In this document: one piece after another, positions 36,853 to 45,889 of the stretch
Layout: every line of letters begins with the position of its first letter
Numbering within the stretch: the first letter of the stretch is position 1
Notes under the pieces: generated by a model
Seen by the model: only the letters and a program-made list of their open reading frames with translations
Told to the model about the DNA's origin: nothing
Database searches by the model: none
NCBI RefSeq assembly: GCF_002895945.1
Contig: NZ_NPZB01000002.1
Span: 1,116,001 to 1,180,000, forward strand
Reading direction: 5' to 3'
DNA: 64,000 nt
Source: Solilutibacter silvestris
GTDB lineage: Bacteria > Pseudomonadota > Gammaproteobacteria > Xanthomonadales > Xanthomonadaceae
Program-made: the position numbers and the translations under genes

Positions 36853-38226
36853 CTAATCAAACACCTTGCCCGGGTTCATGATCCCGTCGGGATCGAACAC
36901 CGCCTTGATCCCGCGCATCGCGGCAATTTCCGCATCACTGCGCGTCTGGTGCAGATACGGCTTCTTCACCAAGCCGATGCCGTGTTCGGCGGAAATGCTG
37001 CCGCCATGTCGCTGCAGGCATTCCGACAGCAACTTGGTCGCGCGCTCACAGGCCTGCACGAAGTCCGCCTGCGACAATGCCGCCGGTTTCAGGATATTGA
37101 TGTGCAGATTGCCGTCGCCGATATGGCCGAACCAGGCGACCTCGAAATCCGGATACGCCGCGCCCAGCAACGACTGTGCCTCGGCGAGGAAGGCCGGCAT
37201 CCGCGGGGTGCGCACCACTACATCGTTCTTGTAGGGCGTATGCGGCGCCAATGATTCGGTGATGCCTTCGCGCAGTCGCCACAATGCTGACGCCTGCGCA
37301 TCGCTGGCCGCGATCAAGCCATCCTCCACCCTGCCCTCGTTGACGCAAGCCTCGAATACTTCCAGCAATCCCGCTTCATCAGCATCGACATCGGCGATGG
37401 CGTAATACGGATACGGTTGATCGAACGGTGCGTGGGCGCCGGCATGCAACACGTGCTTCAACGCGCAGGCATCGAAGAACTCGAACGATTGCAGGCGCAG
37501 GCGATCGCGCAGTGCCGCGAACACCGGCATGATCGCTGCGAACGACGGCAACGCGAACAACACGGTCGACGCCGGCGGATCGCGGTCGGCAAGCCGCACG
37601 GTGACTTCCGCGATGACGCCGAGCGTGCCCTCCGACGCCACGAACAGATGGCGCAAGTCGTAGCCGCTGGAATTCTTCACCAGCCCCCGATTGAGCCGCA
37701 GCACTTCGCCACGACCGTCGACCACGGTGAGTCCGGCGATCCATTCGCGGGTATTGCCATGGCGCAGCACCTGGATGCCGCCCGCATTCGTCGCTACGGT
37801 TCCGCCGATGCTGGCGCTGCCGCGCGCGGCGAAATCGACCGGATATTGCAGGCCATGCCCGGCAGCGATGGACCGGAGCGTTTCCAGCGCCATCCCGGCC
37901 TGCACCGTGAGCAGGCGATCGACCGGATCGTATTCCAGGGTCGAGCGCATCTTCTCGAGACTCAGCACCAGTTCGCCGTTCGCAGCGACCGCGCCACCCG
38001 ACAGCCCGGTGCGTCCGCCCGATGGCACCAGCGCGATCTTGTGTTCGCGTGCCCAGCGCACGATCGCAGCGATCTCCTCTACCGTTGTCGGCAAGGCGAT
38101 CGCCAACGGCGCCGGTGTCCAGCGGCGCGTCCAGTCGCGGCCGTAATGCTCGAGATCGGCGGCTTCCGTAAGCAATGACAGCTGCGGCAACGCGGCGCGC
38201 AGATCGTCCAAAATGGTCGCATTCAT
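36853..38226 (-). CDS. FAD-binding D-2-hydroxyacid dehydrogenase (GlcD/D-2-hydroxyglutarate dehydrogenase-like)
   Basis: The 457-residue flavoprotein has the PCMH-type FAD domain (LVPSGGRTGLSGGAVAANG, GTVATNAGGIQVLRHGNTREW). The FAD-oxidase C-terminal domain shows WFGHIGDGNLHINIL and QRHGGSISAEHGIGLVK. The family oxidises D-lactate, glycolate or D-2-hydroxyglutarate and passes electrons to ETF or quinone. Divergent pairing with serA across 62 bases favours D-2-hydroxyglutarate. ATG 38226 is preferred to the longer frame because it gives MNATILDDLRAALPQ as in relatives and leaves room for a promoter. Confidence 0.85.
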   Translation of the reverse strand: MNATILDDLRAALPQLSLLTEAADLEHYGRDWTRRWTPAPLAIALPTTVEEIAAIVRWAREHKIALVPSGGRTGLSGGAVAANGELVLSLEKMRSTLEYDPVDRLLTVQAGMALETLRSIAAGHGLQYPVDFAARGSASIGGTVATNAGGIQVLRHGNTREWIAGLTVVDGRGEVLRLNRGLVKNSSGYDLRHLFVASEGTLGVIAEVTVRLADRDPPASTVLFALPSFAAIMPVFAALRDRLRLQSFEFFDACALKHVLHAGAHAPFDQPYPYYAIADVDADEAGLLEVFEACVNEGRVEDGLIAASDAQASALWRLREGITESLAPHTPYKNDVVVRTPRMPAFLAEAQSLLGAAYPDFEVAWFGHIGDGNLHINILKPAALSQADFVQACERATKLLSECLQRHGGSISAEHGIGLVKKPYLHQTRSDAEIAAMRGIKAVFDPDGIMNPGKVFD

Positions 38227-38288
38227 GGCCCCAGCGTGCCATCCCCACCCGGTGCCCGCAAATGCCATTCATATGCCATGATTGCTGC

Positions 38289-39527
38289 ATGGCACAACAG
38301 ACTTCGTTCCCCCGTCAGGACATCCAGGTGCTGCTGCTGGAAGGCATCAGCCCGCGCGCCGTGGAAGCCTTCCGTTCCGCCGGCTACACCCGCATCGAGG
38401 AACACGCGAAAGCGCTGCCGCAAGACGAACTGAAACGCCGCATCGCCGAGGCGCACATCGTCGGCCTGCGTTCGCGCACGCAATTGACGGCGGATGTGCT
38501 GGCCGAGGCGCGCAAGCTGCTGGCGGTCGGCGCGTTCTGCATCGGCACCAACCAGATCGATCTCTCCGCCGCCAAGGCGCTGGGGGTGCCGGTATTCAAC
38601 GCGCCCTACTCCAACACCCGCAGCGTCGCCGAACTGGTGCTCGCCGAAATCATCATGTTGTTGCGTGGCATCCCCGCCCGGAACATGCAGTGTCATCGCC
38701 ATGGCTGGAGCAAGTCGGCCGGTGGCAGCCATGAAGCGCGCGGCAAGACGCTGGGCATCATCGGTTACGGTCACATCGGCACCCAGCTCGGACTGCTGGC
38801 CGAATCGCTGGGCATGCAGGTGTTGTTCCACGATATCGAAACCAAGCTCGCGCTCGGCAACGCGCGGCCCGCCGCCGATCTCGACGACCTGCTGCAGCGC
38901 GCCGACGTGGTCAGCCTGCACGTGCCGGAAACACCGGCGACGAAATTGATGTTCGGCAGCGTGCAGTTGCAGCGGATGAAGCCCGGCGCGCACGTGGTCA
39001 ATGCCTCGCGCGGCACCGTGGTCGATATCGACGCGCTGGCAGCCGCGCTGCATTCCGGCCATGTCGGCGGCGCTGCGGTCGACGTGTTCCCGGTGGAACC
39101 GGAAAGCAACACCGACCGTTTCGAATCGCCCCTGTGCGGGATTGACAACGTGTTGCTGACGCCGCACATCGGCGGCAGCACTTTGGAAGCACAGGACAAT
39201 ATCGGACTGGAAGTCGCAGCCAAACTGCTGCGCTACAGCGACAACGGCAGCACGCTGTCGGCGGTGAATTTCCCGGAAGTGAGCCTGCCCGAACACGCCG
39301 GCAGCCATCGCCTGCTGCACATCCACCGCAACGTGCCCGGCGTGCTTTCGGCGATCAACGATATCTTCGGCAGGCGCGGCATCAACATCGACGGCCAGTA
39401 CCTGCGTACCGACCCCCAGTTGGGTTACGTGGTGATCGATGTCGCCGTGGATTCACTGCAATCGAACGAATTGCGCAACGAGCTGGCGGCGATTCCGGGA
39501 ACGTTACGAACCCGCGTGCTGTTCTGA
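38289..39527 (+). CDS. serA: D-3-phosphoglycerate dehydrogenase
   Basis: The 412-residue protein matches E. coli-type SerA. The substrate domain is followed by NAD-binding GKTLGIIGYGHIGTQLG, the Arg/Glu/His active site (NASRGTVVDIDALAAAL, PEPESN-region and LTPHIGGSTLEAQ), and a C-terminal ACT domain (LLHIHRNVPGVLSAINDIFG...QLGYVVIDV) for serine feedback. It commits 3-phosphoglycerate to serine synthesis. SerA enzymes also reduce 2-oxoglutarate to D-2-hydroxyglutarate, which makes the neighbouring flavoprotein meaningful. The 3' end overlaps the Nudix gene on the other strand by 24 bases. Confidence 0.95.
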   Translation: MAQQTSFPRQDIQVLLLEGISPRAVEAFRSAGYTRIEEHAKALPQDELKRRIAEAHIVGLRSRTQLTADVLAEARKLLAVGAFCIGTNQIDLSAAKALGVPVFNAPYSNTRSVAELVLAEIIMLLRGIPARNMQCHRHGWSKSAGGSHEARGKTLGIIGYGHIGTQLGLLAESLGMQVLFHDIETKLALGNARPAADLDDLLQRADVVSLHVPETPATKLMFGSVQLQRMKPGAHVVNASRGTVVDIDALAAALHSGHVGGAAVDVFPVEPESNTDRFESPLCGIDNVLLTPHIGGSTLEAQDNIGLEVAAKLLRYSDNGSTLSAVNFPEVSLPEHAGSHRLLHIHRNVPGVLSAINDIFGRRGINIDGQYLRTDPQLGYVVIDVAVDSLQSNELRNELAAIPGTLRTRVLF

Positions 39528-40061
39528 TCGTTCGACCCAGCGTCGTGCCATCCGTCGCAGCGATTCATCGGCGGCGGGATCAGCGGCCAATGCGGCGATC
39601 TCCCGCCACGCCAGTGCGTGCGATTCCTCGCTGACGGCGAAGGTTTCGTCCGCCCCGGCATGCACCACGTAGCGCACGTCGTAGTGCCAGTGGCCGGGAA
39701 CATCGCCACGTTCCGGGATCCAGTGCTTGTCGAGATCGAAGATCGCCTCGTCCACCGTCAATCCGGTCAGCCCCGATTCTTCTTCCGCTTCCTTCAACGC
39801 GACCGCGCGCAGATCCGTGTCGCCATCGGCATGGCCACCGAGTTGCAGCCAGCGATCGAGCTTGCGGTGATGGGTGAGCAGCACGCGCCGGCCATCGCCG
39901 CTGACCAGCCACGCCGAGCCGGTGAAATGGCCGGCGAGGCGTTCGCGCACGAAGGCAGGCACGCCTTCATCGAGCAATGTCAGGTAGTCGCCAGCCAATC
40001 CGGATTGCTCCGGGAGATGGCGGCCATGAATGCGCAGGGCATCGGCAAGTAGGGTCGTCAT
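39504..40061 (-). CDS. Nudix hydrolase
   Basis: The 185-residue protein carries a Nudix box GGHADGDTDLRAVALKEAEE followed by ESGL, in which the usual Arg of REuxEE is Lys. Flanking strands include SAWLVSGDGRRVLLTHH and GHWHYDVRYVVHA. Nudix enzymes hydrolyse nucleoside diphosphates linked to another group; the substrate cannot be predicted. ATG 40061 is chosen over the earlier ATG 40076 and a longer open frame because it begins at the folded domain. It ends inside serA, in a tail-to-tail overlap. Confidence 0.85.
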   Translation of the reverse strand: MTTLLADALRIHGRHLPEQSGLAGDYLTLLDEGVPAFVRERLAGHFTGSAWLVSGDGRRVLLTHHRKLDRWLQLGGHADGDTDLRAVALKEAEEESGLTGLTVDEAIFDLDKHWIPERGDVPGHWHYDVRYVVHAGADETFAVSEESHALAWREIAALAADPAADESLRRMARRWVERSEQHAGS

Positions 40062-40213
40062 CGCCGCATGGTGCATTGCAACAGACGCCGGCACAAGCCT
40101 CCACCCATGGCGGACGGCGCTTGTGTGCCGCAGCCGAATGCGGTTAAGGTCGGCAAGGTTTGCGGTTCGACCGCCCACTCTTTGAACATATCACCCACCA
40201 GGGGGAATACCGA

Positions 40214-41713
40214 ATGCTCTTTTGGCGTGTCAAACCGCTCGACAAGATTCTCGAGACCGCAGAGAAGAAGGCGCTGAAACGCCAGCTCGGCCCGATCCAG
40301 CTGACCCTGCTCGGCATCGGCGCGGTGATCGGCACCGGCATCTTCGTGTTGACGGCGGAAGCCGGACAGAAGGCTGGTCCCGGCATGATGATCGCCTTCG
40401 TGATCGCAGCCATCGTCTGCGGACTGGCCGCCCTCGCCTATTCCGAAATCGCCTCGATGATCCCGGTTTCGGGTTCGGCATATACCTACAGCTACGGCGT
40501 GTTCGGTGAACTCGTCGCGTGGATCGTCGGCTGGGCGCTCGGCCTGGAATACGGCATCGGCGCGGCGACGGTGTGCGTGGGTTGGTCGGGCTACATGAAC
40601 GGCCTGCTCACCGCCAACGGATACGCCATCCCGACCTGGCTGCAGACCGGCTATTTCGCCGGCGGCACCTTCAACCTGCTGGCCTTCCTGAGCGCATTCG
40701 CCGTCACCATCCTGCTGGTGATCGGTACGTCGAAGAGTGCCAAGGTCAATTCGGTGCTGGTGGCGATCAAGATCATCGCGCTGACGGTATTCGTCTTCCT
40801 CGCAGTACCGGTCGCGGCGGATCACAAGGAACATTTCACCCCGTTCCTGCCGGGCGGTTGGGGCAGCCCGATGGGCGGCGTCGGCGTGCTGGGCGCGGCG
40901 GCATCGATCTTCTTCGCCTACGTCGGCTTCGATGCGGTCTCGACCGCGGCGGAAGAAACCAAGAATCCGCAGCGCAACATCCCGATCGGCCTGATCGGTT
41001 CGCTGATCGTCTGCACCATCTTCTACCTGCTGGTCGGTTACGGCGCGGTCGGTTCCGTCGGCGCGCAGCCGATGCTCGGCCCGAACGGCATGCCGATCGA
41101 TCCGGGCACGCCGGCCATGGCCGCCGCTTGCGCGCTGCCGCAGAACGCGCAGGCGCTGGTGTGCAGCCATGAACCGCTGGCCCACGTGATGCGCCTGCTC
41201 GGCCACAACCGCGTCGGCGACTGGATCGGCATTGCCGCCGTGCTCGCCCTGCCCTCGGTGATCCTGATGATGATGTTCGGCCAGACCCGCATCTTCTTCA
41301 CGATGTCGCGCGACGGCCTGCTGCCGGACAAGCTGTCGTCCGTGCATCCGAAGTTCCACACGCCCCACGTCATCACCATCATCACCGGTGTTGTCGTGGC
41401 GTTCTGCGCGGCATTGCTGCCGGTCGGCAAGCTCGCCGACACCTCGAATTCCGGCACATTGCTGGCGTTCGCGATGGTCTCGGCAGGTGTGCTGGTGCTG
41501 CGCAAGAGCCAGCCGAATCGCCCGCGTCCGTTCCGTACGCCGCTGGCATGGATCGTCTGCCCGCTCGCGGTGCTGGGCTGCCTGCTGCTGTTCGTCAACC
41601 TCAGCATGACCGCCAAGATCGTGTTCGCCTGCTGGGCGGTGATCGGTTTGGTGATCTACGCGCTCTACGGCAGCAAACGCAGCCATCTTGCCAACGGAAC
41701 CAGCGCAAGTTGA
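40214..41713 (+). CDS. APC-family amino acid permease (1 of 2)
   Basis: The 499-residue protein has about 12 transmembrane helices. It starts with the amphipathic APC head ALKRQLGPIQLTLLGIGAVIGTGIFVL, which contains the substrate-binding GIGAVIGTGIF motif, and carries the helix 6 segment FFAYVGFDAVSTAAEETKNPQRNIPIG. It imports an amino acid with protons; cationic or neutral amino acids are likely for this CAT-like group. ATG 40214 has GGGGGAA upstream. A long extracytoplasmic loop with Cys lies near residues 290-330. A paralogue follows. Confidence 0.9.
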   Translation: MLFWRVKPLDKILETAEKKALKRQLGPIQLTLLGIGAVIGTGIFVLTAEAGQKAGPGMMIAFVIAAIVCGLAALAYSEIASMIPVSGSAYTYSYGVFGELVAWIVGWALGLEYGIGAATVCVGWSGYMNGLLTANGYAIPTWLQTGYFAGGTFNLLAFLSAFAVTILLVIGTSKSAKVNSVLVAIKIIALTVFVFLAVPVAADHKEHFTPFLPGGWGSPMGGVGVLGAAASIFFAYVGFDAVSTAAEETKNPQRNIPIGLIGSLIVCTIFYLLVGYGAVGSVGAQPMLGPNGMPIDPGTPAMAAACALPQNAQALVCSHEPLAHVMRLLGHNRVGDWIGIAAVLALPSVILMMMFGQTRIFFTMSRDGLLPDKLSSVHPKFHTPHVITIITGVVVAFCAALLPVGKLADTSNSGTLLAFAMVSAGVLVLRKSQPNRPRPFRTPLAWIVCPLAVLGCLLLFVNLSMTAKIVFACWAVIGLVIYALYGSKRSHLANGTSAS

Positions 41714-41732
41714 GCAATCGACGACAATGATG

Positions 41733-41759
41733 CGAAGGCCGGCCCCGCGCCGGCCTTCT
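41733..41759 (+). terminator. Terminator-like hairpin between the two permease genes
   Basis: AAGGCCGGC and GCCGGCCTT form a perfect GC-rich stem around a short loop, followed by CTGCTTTC rather than a clean T run. Termination may be partial. Confidence 0.6.
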
Positions 41760-41794
41760 GCTTTCAGGAAACCACATCCTTCCGGATACATGAC

Positions 41795-43225
41795 ATGAAG
41801 CAACTGTTCGCCACCAAACACCCGCTCGCCGTGACCCGCGATGCACAGAAGATGGATCTGCATCGCGCGCTCGGCCCGTGGGGCTTGACCGCGCTCGGCA
41901 TCGGCGCGGTGATCGGCGGCGGTATCTTCGTGATCACCGGACAGGCTGCGGCACAACATGCCGGCCCGGCGATCATGCTGTCGTTCGTGCTGGCGGCGAT
42001 CTGCTGCACCTTCTGTGCGCTGGCCTACGCCGAATTCGCGGCGATGGTGCCGGTTTCCGGTTCCGCCTACACCTATACCTACGCCACGCTGGGCGAACTG
42101 GCAGCGTGGTTCATCGGCTGGATGCTGATCCTCGAATACGGCGTCTCGGCTTCGGCGGTCGCGGTGAGCTGGACCGGCTATTTCCTCAGCCTGCTCGACC
42201 ACTTCAACATCCACTTGCCCAAGGAACTGGTGAGCGCGCCACTCGATGGCAAGCTCAAGCCGACCGGTGCCATCGCCAACCTGCCGGCGGCCGGCATCGT
42301 GCTGCTGCTGACCTGGTTGTGCTACGTCGGCATCCGCAAATCCGCGGCGATGAACACTGCGATGGTGGCGCTCAAGAGCGGCCTGATCATCCTCGTCATC
42401 ATCGCCGGCTGGCGCTACATCGATACCGCCAACTGGCATCCCTTCATCCCCGAGGCGCAAGGCCCCGGCAAGTTCGGCTTCGATGGTGTGCTGCGCGGCG
42501 CGGCAATGGTGTTCTTCGCCTACATCGGCTTCGAGGCGGTGTCGGTGGCGGCGCAGGAATCACGCAATCCGCAGCGCGACATGCCGATCGGCATGCTGCT
42601 GTCGCTGGCGATTTGCACCGTGCTCTACATCGGCATGGCGGCTGTGATGACCGGCCTCGTGCCCTTCACCATGCTTGGTACCGATGAACCGGTGGTCACC
42701 GCGGTCGCGGCGCATCCGCAACTGGGCTGGCTGCGCATCGTGGTCGAAGTCGGCGCCTTGATCGGCCTGTCGTCGGTGGTGCTGGTGATGATCATCGGCC
42801 AACCGCGCATCTTCATGATCATGGCGCGCGACGGCCTATTGCCATCGGTGTTCACCCGCATCCATCCCAAATACAAGACGCCGCACATCAACACGGTGAT
42901 CACCGGCATCGGCATCGCGCTGCTGGCGGCGATCTTCCCGCTCGACGTGCTCGGCGACCTGACCTCGATGGGCACGCTGATCGCCTTCGCCGCAGTGTGC
43001 ATCGGCGTGCTGGTGCTGCGCAGGACCCAGCCCGACCTGCCGCGCCCATTCCGGATCAAGGGCGCGTGGCTGATCTGCATCGCCGGCGTCGTCAGCTGCC
43101 TGATCCTGCTGTCGACCATGACCGCGCACAACTGGGCGTTGATGCTCAGCTGGACCGCGATCGGCTTCGTGATCTATTTCCTCTACGGCTATCGCCACAG
43201 CAAACTGGCTCACGGCGACACCTGA
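41795..43225 (+). CDS. APC-family amino acid permease (2 of 2)
   Basis: The 476-residue paralogue has the same architecture: LHRALGPWGLTALGIGAVIGGGIFVITG, then AMVFFAYIGFEAVSVAAQESRNPQRDMPIG and PRIFMIMARDGLLP. It likely differs from the first permease in substrate preference. The pair is probably a tandem duplication. Both genes run in the same direction 82 bases apart with a hairpin between. The second is followed closely by the class II aldolase gene (24 bases), which may be co-transcribed. Confidence 0.9.
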   Translation: MKQLFATKHPLAVTRDAQKMDLHRALGPWGLTALGIGAVIGGGIFVITGQAAAQHAGPAIMLSFVLAAICCTFCALAYAEFAAMVPVSGSAYTYTYATLGELAAWFIGWMLILEYGVSASAVAVSWTGYFLSLLDHFNIHLPKELVSAPLDGKLKPTGAIANLPAAGIVLLLTWLCYVGIRKSAAMNTAMVALKSGLIILVIIAGWRYIDTANWHPFIPEAQGPGKFGFDGVLRGAAMVFFAYIGFEAVSVAAQESRNPQRDMPIGMLLSLAICTVLYIGMAAVMTGLVPFTMLGTDEPVVTAVAAHPQLGWLRIVVEVGALIGLSSVVLVMIIGQPRIFMIMARDGLLPSVFTRIHPKYKTPHINTVITGIGIALLAAIFPLDVLGDLTSMGTLIAFAAVCIGVLVLRRTQPDLPRPFRIKGAWLICIAGVVSCLILLSTMTAHNWALMLSWTAIGFVIYFLYGYRHSKLAHGDT

Positions 43226-43248
43226 GAGACAGCGAGCAGGAGCCTGCC

Positions 43249-43917
43249 ATGCACGACCACGAGCGCGCCGCCCGGCAGTCGTTGATCGACCACTGTCGCG
43301 CGATGAACGCCAGCGGCTTGTCGTTGAACAAGTCCGGCAACGCGAGCCTGCGCTGGGGGGATGGCCTGCTGATCACGCCCACCGGCCGCGCCTACGACCG
43401 CCTGTTGCCCGAGGACATCGTCTATCTGGAACTCGACGGCAGCTGTCCGCCCGGGCAGTTGATTCCGTCCAGCGAATGGCGTTTCCACTGCGACATCCTG
43501 CACGCCTTCCCCGACACCACCAACGCGATCGTGCACGTGCATTCCACCCACGCCACCGCGCTGGCCTGCTTGGGCGAAGGCATCCCTGCGTTCCATTACA
43601 TGGTCGCGGTGGCCGGCGGCGACCATATCCCCTGCGCCGATTACGCCACCTTCGGCAGCAGCGAATTGTCTGACAACGTGCTGCACGCCCTGCAGGGTGG
43701 CCTGCGCGCCTGCCTGATGGCCAACCACGGCTTGGTGACCACCGGCAAGACCCTGGCCGACGCCTACGCGCTGGCCGAGGAAGTGGAAAATCTCGCCCGC
43801 CAGTACATGCTGGCGCGCACGCTCGGCCCGACCCGCAACCTGCCGCCAGAGGAAATGGCGCGGGTCCTCGAGAAGTTCAAGCACTACGGGCAACAGCGCA
43901 AATCTGAACAAACGTGA
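43249..43917 (+). CDS. Class II aldolase/adducin family protein (FucA-like)
   Basis: The 222-residue protein has the FucA/AraD fold with the zinc and catalytic residues Glu in SSEWRFH, the His pair in AIVHVHSTHA and the distal His in MANHGLVTTG. The LNKSGNASLRW and ITPTGRAYD phosphate-binding segments are also present. Such enzymes cleave a ketose 1-phosphate to DHAP and an aldehyde. The mtnB operon starts 57 bases later, so a methylthioribulose- or 5-deoxyribulose-1-phosphate aldolase activity is possible. ATG 43249 follows GCAGGAG. Confidence 0.82.
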   Translation: MHDHERAARQSLIDHCRAMNASGLSLNKSGNASLRWGDGLLITPTGRAYDRLLPEDIVYLELDGSCPPGQLIPSSEWRFHCDILHAFPDTTNAIVHVHSTHATALACLGEGIPAFHYMVAVAGGDHIPCADYATFGSSELSDNVLHALQGGLRACLMANHGLVTTGKTLADAYALAEEVENLARQYMLARTLGPTRNLPPEEMARVLEKFKHYGQQRKSEQT

Positions 43918-43974
43918 TGGCGACAGGCGCAATCGTCATTTAAACAGCGCGCCCGCACTCGCTACACTGCGCGG

Positions 43975-44610
43975 ATGAACAGCCCCGCCTTCGACCACAA
44001 CCTGTACGCCGGCTGCGCCGCCCAGATCATTTCGCACACGCGCGAACTGGCCGCCAAGGGCTTCACGCCCGCCACCGCCGGCAATTTCTCCATCCGCATG
44101 GGGCCTGAACATGCCGCCATCACCATTTCCGGCAAGGACAAGGGTCACCTGACCGAAGCCGACATCATGGTGGTCAACATGGCCAACGAACCCGTCGCCA
44201 CGCACCATCGGCCGTCCGCGGAAGCCGCGCTGCATACCCATCTCTACCGTCGTTTCCCCGATGTCGGCGCGGTGCTGCATACCCACTCGCCGACCCAGAC
44301 CATCGCCGGCCTGCTGCATGCCGATGAAGGGCGCGTGCGCCTGCGCGGCTTCGAATTGTTCAAGGCCCTGCGTGGCCACACCACCCACGAGACCGAGTTC
44401 GATCTGCCGGTGGTGCCGAATTCGCAGGACATGGACGAATTGACCGCCAGTGTCGATGTGGTGCTGACCCAGCCCAATACCTGGGGCTATCTGATCGCTG
44501 GCCACGGTCTGTACGCTTGGGGCCGCGATATCAGCGAAGCCCGCCGTCATCTCGATGCGTTCGAATTCCTGCTCGGCTGCGAGCTGGAAATGCGCCGCTT
44601 GCGCGCCTGA
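43975..44610 (+). CDS. mtnB: Methylthioribulose-1-phosphate dehydratase
   Basis: The 211-residue protein is a class II aldolase-fold dehydratase with [24 protein letters not shown], the zinc-binding His in [22 protein letters not shown] and AGHGLYAWG, and the family end [18 protein letters not shown]. It removes water from 5-methylthioribulose 1-phosphate in the methionine salvage pathway. mtnD and mtnC follow at once, making the assignment firm. Confidence 0.94.
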   Translation: MNSPAFDHNLYAGCAAQIISHTRELAAKGFTPATAGNFSIRMGPEHAAITISGKDKGHLTEADIMVVNMANEPVATHHRPSAEAALHTHLYRRFPDVGAVLHTHSPTQTIAGLLHADEGRVRLRGFELFKALRGHTTHETEFDLPVVPNSQDMDELTASVDVVLTQPNTWGYLIAGHGLYAWGRDISEARRHLDAFEFLLGCELEMRRLRA

Positions 44611-44623
44611 GGATTCCGACACC

Positions 44624-45172
44624 ATGAGTCGCTTGCGCATTTTCAACGACACCGCACCGGACACCGTGCTGGATGAAGCACACGACCACGCCGGAATCGC
44701 CCACCGCCTGGAACCGATCGGCGTCGCCTTCGAGCAATGGCAGGCGAATGCACCGATCAAGGCCGGCGATTCATCGGAAGCGATCATGGCCGCCTATCGC
44801 GCCGACATCGATCGATTGGTGGAGGAAAACGGCTTCCGTTCCGTCGACGTGGTGAGCATCGCCCCTGACAATCCCAATCGCGTCGAAATGCGTGCCAAGT
44901 TTCTCGACGAACATTTCCACAAGGAAGATGAGGTACGGTTCTTCGTTGCCGGATCAGGCCTGTTCACCCTGCATGTCGACGGCAAGGTCTACGAGATCCT
45001 GTGCGAACAGGGCGATCTGATCGCCGTGCCCGATGGCACCACGCACTGGTTCGACATGGGCCCGGCGCCGGAATTCGTCGCGATCCGTTTCTTCACCGAG
45101 CCGGATGGATGGGTTGGCCATTTCACCGGCAGCGATATTGCACAACGGTTCCCGCGCTACGAGCCGCGATGA
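44624..45172 (+). CDS. mtnD: Acireductone dioxygenase
   Basis: The 182-residue cupin has the metal site [11 protein letters not shown] with the His and Glu ligands and a fourth His in [10 protein letters not shown]. With Fe2+ it converts acireductone to the methionine 2-oxo acid precursor; with Ni2+ the off-pathway reaction occurs. ATG 44624 is 14 bases after mtnB, and its stop overlaps mtnC. Confidence 0.95.
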   Translation: MSRLRIFNDTAPDTVLDEAHDHAGIAHRLEPIGVAFEQWQANAPIKAGDSSEAIMAAYRADIDRLVEENGFRSVDVVSIAPDNPNRVEMRAKFLDEHFHKEDEVRFFVAGSGLFTLHVDGKVYEILCEQGDLIAVPDGTTHWFDMGPAPEFVAIRFFTEPDGWVGHFTGSDIAQRFPRYEPR

Positions 45173-45876
45173 AGTCCCCAATCAAAACCACGATCCTCAC
45201 CGACATCGAAGGGACCACCTCGTCCATTTCCTTCGTCAAGGACGTGTTGTTCCCGTATGCGCGCGAACGCCTGCCCGCCTTTGTCGCCGCGCATGGCGAT
45301 GAACCGCAAGTGCGCGCCCTGCTCGACCAGGTCGCGACCGAACACGGCACGATGTGCGACGACCGCATGATCGTCGAAACGCTGCAGGGCTGGATCGACG
45401 AGGATCGCAAGCACACCGCGCTCAAGACATTGCAAGGGATGATCTGGAGCGCCGGTTACGCCCACGGCGATTTCACCGCGCCGTTGTATCCCGATGTCGC
45501 ACCGGCGTTGCGCAGCTGGCATGCACAGGGCCATCCGCTGGCGGTGTATTCCTCGGGATCGGTGCCCGCGCAACAACTGTTGTTCAGCCATTCCGATGCC
45601 GGCGACCTCGCGCCGCTGTTCTCGCACTATTTCGACACCGAAGTCGGCCACAAGCGCGATGCCGGCAGTTATCGCGTCATCGTCGAACGGCTTGGCCGCC
45701 CGCCACAGGACATCGTGTTCCTCTCCGACGTGGTGGAGGAACTCGACGCCGCGCGCGAAGCCGGCATGCGTACCGTGTTGCTGGATCGTCGCGAAGACTA
45801 TCCGCAGCCACGCCTCGGCGATGCCACGCACGGACATGTGCGCGTGGAGAGTTTTTCCGCCATCCATCCACACTGA
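45169..45876 (+). CDS. mtnC: Enolase-phosphatase E1
   Basis: The 235-residue HAD phosphatase shows [21 protein letters not shown] (motif I, DIEGTT typical of MtnC), [26 protein letters not shown] and [18 protein letters not shown]. It performs the enolisation and dephosphorylation between MtnB and MtnD. The ATG overlaps the mtnD stop. No mtnA or mtnP/mtnN is present in this window. Confidence 0.95.
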   Translation: MKSPIKTTILTDIEGTTSSISFVKDVLFPYARERLPAFVAAHGDEPQVRALLDQVATEHGTMCDDRMIVETLQGWIDEDRKHTALKTLQGMIWSAGYAHGDFTAPLYPDVAPALRSWHAQGHPLAVYSSGSVPAQQLLFSHSDAGDLAPLFSHYFDTEVGHKRDAGSYRVIVERLGRPPQDIVFLSDVVEELDAAREAGMRTVLLDRREDYPQPRLGDATHGHVRVESFSAIHPH

Positions 45877-45889
45877 TCGCTTCGATCAG
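45873..45889. terminator. Short palindrome between convergent mtnC and phosphoesterase genes
   Basis: CTGATCG and CGATCAG pair perfectly around a CTT loop and overlap both stop codons. There is no T run, so a terminator role is only suggested by its position. Confidence 0.35.

Noticed and set aside
40058-42460. Minus-strand open frame of 800 residues opposite the permeases
   Set aside because: It covers two recognisable APC permeases on the other strand and is very rich in Asp, Glu, Arg and His, a shadow signature.
43975-44610. mtnB as a second fuculose-phosphate aldolase
   Set aside because: The family pattern [13 protein letters not shown] and direct linkage to mtnD and mtnC identify the dehydratase.
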